Below are positions 59,904-64,000 of a stretch of DNA of 64,000 nucleotides, in pieces; the first letter of the stretch is position 1; the number at the start of each line of letters is the position of its first letter. The stretch is from Thiomicrorhabdus sp033238645. GTDB lineage: Bacteria > Pseudomonadota > Gammaproteobacteria > Thiomicrospirales > Thiomicrospiraceae. The translations under genes and the position numbers were made by a program. The stretch is from contig BQXR01000008.1 in assembly GCA_033238645.1 (NCBI GenBank), forward strand, positions 1-64,000, in the 5' to 3' direction. Below the pieces are notes generated by a model that did no database searches, was not told where the DNA came from, and was given only the letters and a program-made list of their open reading frames with translations.

Positions 59904-60992
59904 ATGAGCCTAATAAAACCCAGCCTAGACTTTTTCGAACCAAACCAGCGTTTAACGATTAAAAAACATTTTGATCATCAAGAGATTAAAAGAATTATGG
60001 TCATTGGTATTGACCAGCTGGGTGGTTTAGCAATGAGTTCGCCTTTTTTTCGTGAGTTAAGAGTCGCTTATCCTGATGCACATATTGTTAATTTAGTTGG
60101 CAACCTTACGTTTGGGCTTATGCAAAACTGTCCCTATGTAGATGAAGTGTGGAAGTTCGATAAAAAACAGAGTTTTAAAATTGCCAAAAGAATGAAGGCT
60201 GAGGGGTTTGATTTGGTTTTCCTCGCCGCAGGCACCTTTAGAGTAGCGATGATGTCCTATCTAGGGAAAATACCCAATCGAGTGGGTTATGATAATGATG
60301 GTACGGGGCGGCTTTTAACTGTTCAACTGCATCAAGAGTTTCACTCGCGTTATAGACCTGAAAATATGTTTGATATGCTTCGTGCGATTGGTATTACACC
60401 ACAGGGAGTTTTTGATAGAGAGATTTGGACCAATGATTCTAATCAAGCCTATGCCGATAACTGGGCTGAAAAACACAATATTGCACAGAACAAAATTTTA
60501 GCCTTTAACCCTTACTCAACAGATCCTAAAAGACGTTGGACCGATGAAGGTTGGATTGCCTTGCTAGCTGGAGTTCGAACCCTTGGGATTAAACCTGTGA
60601 TGATGGTTGCACCCAATGAAGTTGATGGGGCTAAAGCGCTGCTTGAAGTGTGGGAAATTTCTGATATCGATGTTGAAACCCACTCTGTAACCAATACGGC
60701 AGCCATTTTTGAGCGAGTCAATTACGTGATAGGGCCTGAGTCAGGTTTTATTCATATGGCGCTCGCGGTTAAGAAGCCGCATGTCATTGCTTTCTTCAAT
60801 ATATTACCGCCCGTATCGACTTTCCCTGTTGATGATCCTCATCATAGTGCTTTGGTTGAAGAGTCACTCGACTGCTACCCTTGCTACCTGTATAAGTTTA
60901 AAGATCAGTGTCCTAATGACCTCAAATGTATGAGTCAGCTCAAAGCGGAAAGAGTTTTGAAGCAAATTGCACAATTTGAAGCTGAAGAATAA
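59904..60992 (+). CDS. GT9-family (heptosyltransferase-like) glycosyltransferase
   Basis: A 362-residue member of glycosyltransferase family 9. Start ATG 59904 is preferred over TTG 59892. Features: MVIGIDQLGGLAMSSPFFRELR, DAHIVNLVGNL, FDLVFLAAGTFRVAMMSYLGKIPNRVGYD, NPYSTDPKRRWTDEGW and VIGPESGFIHMALAVKKPHV. A Cys-rich C-terminus (LDCYPCYLYKFKDQCPNDLKCM) occurs in many GT9 proteins. It could be a second or third heptosyltransferase of the core. The next ATG follows its stop after 1 bp. Confidence 0.88.
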   Translation: MSLIKPSLDFFEPNQRLTIKKHFDHQEIKRIMVIGIDQLGGLAMSSPFFRELRVAYPDAHIVNLVGNLTFGLMQNCPYVDEVWKFDKKQSFKIAKRMKAEGFDLVFLAAGTFRVAMMSYLGKIPNRVGYDNDGTGRLLTVQLHQEFHSRYRPENMFDMLRAIGITPQGVFDREIWTNDSNQAYADNWAEKHNIAQNKILAFNPYSTDPKRRWTDEGWIALLAGVRTLGIKPVMMVAPNEVDGAKALLEVWEISDIDVETHSVTNTAAIFERVNYVIGPESGFIHMALAVKKPHVIAFFNILPPVSTFPVDDPHHSALVEESLDCYPCYLYKFKDQCPNDLKCMSQLKAERVLKQIAQFEAEE

Positions 60993-60993
60993 C

Positions 60994-63867
60994 ATGTCTC
61001 AAAATAAGGTGCTAACAGATGCTTCTGTTTTTGAACTTCAAGCTCTACAGGTTTTAACCCCATCCTCTCTTGATCAATTAGTGGCTAATGTCACTCAATC
61101 CCTTTTATCAAACTCGCCTTTAACATTACGAGCAGGGGGGACATCGCTGGGTGGTCAGGCGATTGGTTCAGGCACCATTGTTGATGTCTCTAAATACCTT
61201 AATAATATTATTGATTACCGTCCTGAGTTAAAAGAGATTGTTGTTGAACCGGGGGTGATTCAGGATGATTTGAATGACTTTGTAAAAGCCGATGGCTTAA
61301 AATTTGCCCCTGATACATCCACCTCAAACCGCGCTATGATTGGTGGCATGATTGGTAACAACTCTTGTGGCTCATACTCTGTTCTTTATGGCACAACCCG
61401 TGAGCATGTTAAGTCTGTTGATGTCATTCTGTCAGATGGATCAGAAGTGACCTTTGCGGATCTGTCCGCAAAAGCCCTGCAAGAAAAGCTTAAATTACAG
61501 ACACTAGAGGGTGAGATTTACCGTTTTGTTGTTGACCTGTTGAACCGTGCGGGTGAACAGATCCTTGAGGCTTTTCCACACTCTTCTATTAAGCGTCGTA
61601 ATACTGGCTATGCATTGGATGAACTTTATTGTCATCATCAGCCTTTTAACCCCTTAGGTAAGCCCTTCAATCTAACCCCCTTGATCTGTGGTAGTGAAGG
61701 AACGCTGTGTGTTATTAAACAGGCAACTTTGAATCTGGTTGATATGCCTAAGCATAGAAAACTGATTTGTGCTCACTACGACTCCGTTGAAGCTGCCTTA
61801 GAGCAAGTCCCCGAGTTGTTAGCTTTTAACCCTGCGGCGATAGAGCTCATTGATAAAACCACCTTAGACAGTACTAAGGGTAATTTACAGCAGCAGAAAA
61901 ATCGTTTTTGGATTAACGGGGATCCTGGGGCTGTTTTGGTGATTGAGTTGTTTGATGAGGAGACTGACTGCCTGAATGAGCGCATAGCGTCTCAATTGGC
62001 TTGGCTACAATCTTCTGATCGATCATCTTCAGCTTATGCCGCACCAGTGGTTGATTCGAAAGAAGCAGCTAAAGTCTGGGCGATTCGTAAAGCAGGTCTT
62101 GGCTTATTGATGGGTAAGGTCACTCGTCAAAAAGCCGTGGCGATTGTCGAAGATGCTGCCATCCCTGTTGATAAACTGCCTGATTACTATCGTGATGTGG
62201 AAGCCTTGATGGCAGAGCTACAAATTGGCTGTGTCTATTATGGTCACGCTTCAGTGGGTTTAATTCATGTTCGCCCAGAGCTTGATTTGGCCACAGACAA
62301 GGGGCGCGAACTCTTTCAGATCATAGGCTCACGAGTTTCAAGCTTAGTAAAATCCTATCGTGGGGCTCTTTCTGGTGAGCATGGTGATGGCCGTATTCGT
62401 GCGCCTTATCTACCAGAGCAGTTTGGTCGCGAAGTTTATGGTTATTTAGTCGCTCTAAAACAGGTTTTTGACCCAAACAATTTATTGAATCCTGGTGTCA
62501 TTATTGGTGACGCTTCGGTAATAGAAAACCTAAGATCAGACAGAAAGGGCCAGCAGGTTTTCAAAACAGGGTTTGATTGGCAAGATCAGATTAGCTTGTT
62601 AGATGCGGTTGAGAAATGTAATGGTGCGGGGGCTTGTCGTAAGAGTGTGGGCAGTGGCGTAATGTGTCCGTCTTACCAAGTCACCCGTGATGATCACTAC
62701 TCTACACGTGGACGCAGCAATCTTTTACGAGTGGCTTTGACAGAAAATGACCCTCTAAAAGCGTTAAGTAGTGCCGAACTGCAAGATGCCTTAGAGTTAT
62801 GCTTGTCTTGTAAAGCCTGTCGTTCAGAGTGTCCAGCCAGTGTGGATATGGCTAAGCTAAAAGCTGAAGTGTTATATCAAACTAATAAGCATAATGGGTC
62901 ATTGAGCCGTTTGAGTATTAAACACTATGGCAGGCTATTGGCCTTAGGCGCTCAATGGCCTAACCTATTTAATAGGGTGCAAAATTTACCACTGGTTAAG
63001 TCCTTAATGGGGGTGGATGCACGCAGAACTTTACCTTTAGTTCACCATTTTGACCTAAAAAAATGGTGGTTGCAGCAGAGCTTACTGTTAGAAAAACAGA
63101 GTGATACTAAGCCACAACAAACGGTTTGGCTGTTATGTGATCTGTTTAGTCAGCGGCAAGAGCCAGAGGTTGGCAAGGCTGCATTGAGTTGTTTGCATAA
63201 ACTGGGTTACCAGATAAAACCGATCTATATGAAACACTCTCCACGTGCCTTGATTAGTCAGGGCTTGCTAGATGAAGCTAAGTCAGCTCTATTAGGAATG
63301 CTTAACCAATTAAGTACTCTAAAAGAGGGCGATTTGGTTGTTGGTATTGAACCTTCTGAATTACTTGTATGGCGTGATGAAGTAAAGTCACTTTTAAAAC
63401 AGACAAATTATTCCGAGCAGGGGGGGGTAACACCTTTAGTGGATTGGTTACAACAGAGTAAGCCTGTCTTATCATTTGAAGAGCTATTTCTAAAGCTGAG
63501 TCAAGATCAAGCACTGCCAGATCTAAAAGCTATTTCACAACAAGCTACTCAAAAAGTTTGGCTGCATGTTCACTGCCATCAGAAGTCATTAGCGCAAGCG
63601 AATGACTCTAAAATAGCCTTGGAGTTGATTCCAAATCTTGATATTGAAGTAATACCTACGGGGTGTTGTGGCATGTCGGGTGACTTCGGTTACAAGCACT
63701 TCGATATTTCTAAAAAAATAGCCGAGCAAGTGTTGCTACCGAGTTTAGAGAAGAGCCAAGAGAATGATTTGATCGTTGCAACGGGCACTAGCTGCCGTAG
63801 CCAAATTAAAGACCTTGCTCAGAAACCCTCACTGCATATTGTGCAGTTATTAGATCAGGCGCTATAA
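60994..63867 (+). CDS. YdiJ-like FAD and Fe-S oxidoreductase
   Basis: A 957-residue fusion of a GlcD-type FAD domain and a GlpC-type Fe-S domain, like E. coli YdiJ (1018), whose members oxidise D-2-hydroxy acids. FAD region: RAGGTSLGGQAIGSG and GGMIGNNSCGSYSVLYGTTREH. The catalytic part ends in SGEHGDGRIRAPYLP. Fe-S ligands are Cys542/Cys548 (CNGAGAC) with a later MCP, and Cys603/606/609/613 (CLSCKACRSEC). A C-terminal Cys-rich domain has HVHCHQK and GCCGMSGDFGY. It starts 1 bp after the GT9 gene. Two instances of AGCAGGGGGG lie in it (61131-61140 and 63416-63427, the second with eight G). Confidence 0.92.
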   Translation: MSQNKVLTDASVFELQALQVLTPSSLDQLVANVTQSLLSNSPLTLRAGGTSLGGQAIGSGTIVDVSKYLNNIIDYRPELKEIVVEPGVIQDDLNDFVKADGLKFAPDTSTSNRAMIGGMIGNNSCGSYSVLYGTTREHVKSVDVILSDGSEVTFADLSAKALQEKLKLQTLEGEIYRFVVDLLNRAGEQILEAFPHSSIKRRNTGYALDELYCHHQPFNPLGKPFNLTPLICGSEGTLCVIKQATLNLVDMPKHRKLICAHYDSVEAALEQVPELLAFNPAAIELIDKTTLDSTKGNLQQQKNRFWINGDPGAVLVIELFDEETDCLNERIASQLAWLQSSDRSSSAYAAPVVDSKEAAKVWAIRKAGLGLLMGKVTRQKAVAIVEDAAIPVDKLPDYYRDVEALMAELQIGCVYYGHASVGLIHVRPELDLATDKGRELFQIIGSRVSSLVKSYRGALSGEHGDGRIRAPYLPEQFGREVYGYLVALKQVFDPNNLLNPGVIIGDASVIENLRSDRKGQQVFKTGFDWQDQISLLDAVEKCNGAGACRKSVGSGVMCPSYQVTRDDHYSTRGRSNLLRVALTENDPLKALSSAELQDALELCLSCKACRSECPASVDMAKLKAEVLYQTNKHNGSLSRLSIKHYGRLLALGAQWPNLFNRVQNLPLVKSLMGVDARRTLPLVHHFDLKKWWLQQSLLLEKQSDTKPQQTVWLLCDLFSQRQEPEVGKAALSCLHKLGYQIKPIYMKHSPRALISQGLLDEAKSALLGMLNQLSTLKEGDLVVGIEPSELLVWRDEVKSLLKQTNYSEQGGVTPLVDWLQQSKPVLSFEELFLKLSQDQALPDLKAISQQATQKVWLHVHCHQKSLAQANDSKIALELIPNLDIEVIPTGCCGMSGDFGYKHFDISKKIAEQVLLPSLEKSQENDLIVATGTSCRSQIKDLAQKPSLHIVQLLDQAL

Positions 63868-63916
63868 AAGTGTATTCAACGGGTAAATTCAGCGAGTAAA
63901 GTACTCTAAGAGAGGT

Positions 63917-64000
63917 TTAAGCTGCGAAGAAGTTTGCCAGTGCCTCTTTTAGTTTTATGGGCATCTCATTTGATGGGGTTAAAGGCTCATGGCACCAAAC
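63917..64000 (-). CDS. C-terminal fragment of a minus-strand gene, possibly a thioesterase
   Basis: Reading the minus strand from the window edge gives 27 codons to TAA at 63917-63919: VWCHEPLTPSNEMPIKLKEA and then LANFFAA. The pattern is reminiscent of the C-terminus of 4HBT-type acyl-CoA thioesterases, but the piece is too short to be sure. The gene continues beyond the window. Confidence 0.4.
   Translation of the reverse strand, partial: VWCHEPLTPSNEMPIKLKEALANFFAA

Noticed and set aside
1..64000. CRISPR arrays, insertion sequences, rRNA operons
   Set aside because: No regularly spaced repeat-spacer pattern, transposase gene or rRNA sequence was seen.

Overview
The window looks like the chromosome of a moderately low-GC gammaproteobacterium. 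The gene orders queA-tgt-yajC-secD-secF, dusB-fis, accB-accC, dnaX-ybaB-recR and msbA with an LpxL-type acyltransferase all fit that class. A flavocytochrome c sulfide dehydrogenase pair (fccA-fccB) points to a sulfur oxidiser. A Thiomicrospira/Thiotrichales-like host is my inference and is not proven by the sequence.

Region 1 (about 1-5100) is a small integrated element of about 4.8 kb. Two identical 48-bp copies of the 3' half of a tRNA-Val(GAC) gene bound it. It carries a tyrosine integrase, an unknown 322-residue protein, an AlpA-type regulator, a small unknown protein, an HUH-type replication protein (YagK/YfjJ or inovirus Gp2-like) and a repeat-rich non-coding end. I see no structural phage genes, so it resembles a minimal satellite or plasmid-like element. 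Two tRNA genes (Val, Leu), driven by a perfect sigma70 promoter, follow.

Region 2 (5.6-36 kb) is housekeeping: queuosine synthesis and Sec accessory genes, prfC, clpB with a heat-shock-like promoter, fccAB with a CcmI-like protein, a ComFB-type protein, purH-purD, prmA-dusB-fis, accBC-aroQ, a DsbD with a duplicated N-terminal domain, fxsA, an epimerase, a FadL-type porin, a DUF302 lipoprotein and pdxB.

Region 3 (36-51 kb) has an alpha/beta hydrolase, a complete tripartite RND efflux operon, a shortened HbpS/GlcG-like ORF, tRNA-Ser, the 4.5S SRP RNA, dnaX-ybaB-recR, argD-argF, and ilvE with a CHCC zinc-finger protein. Region 4 (51-64 kb) is envelope biogenesis: an acyltransferase, msbA and a tyrosine-phosphatase-like gene on the minus strand, then on the plus strand hldD, waaC, a polysialyltransferase-like enzyme, an O-antigen ligase-like protein, two more glycosyltransferases and a large FAD/Fe-S oxidoreductase.

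Two observations stand out. First, a ten-G run sits in dnaX exactly at the end of domain III. A one-base slip there meets a stop three codons later, which would give a gamma-like clamp-loader subunit. Second, the word AGCAGGGGGG (or a close variant) recurs about 15 times on both strands between 6.6 and 63.4 kb. It is absent from the mobile element. Where it is intergenic it lies just after stop codons, with its C-run always on the transcript strand.
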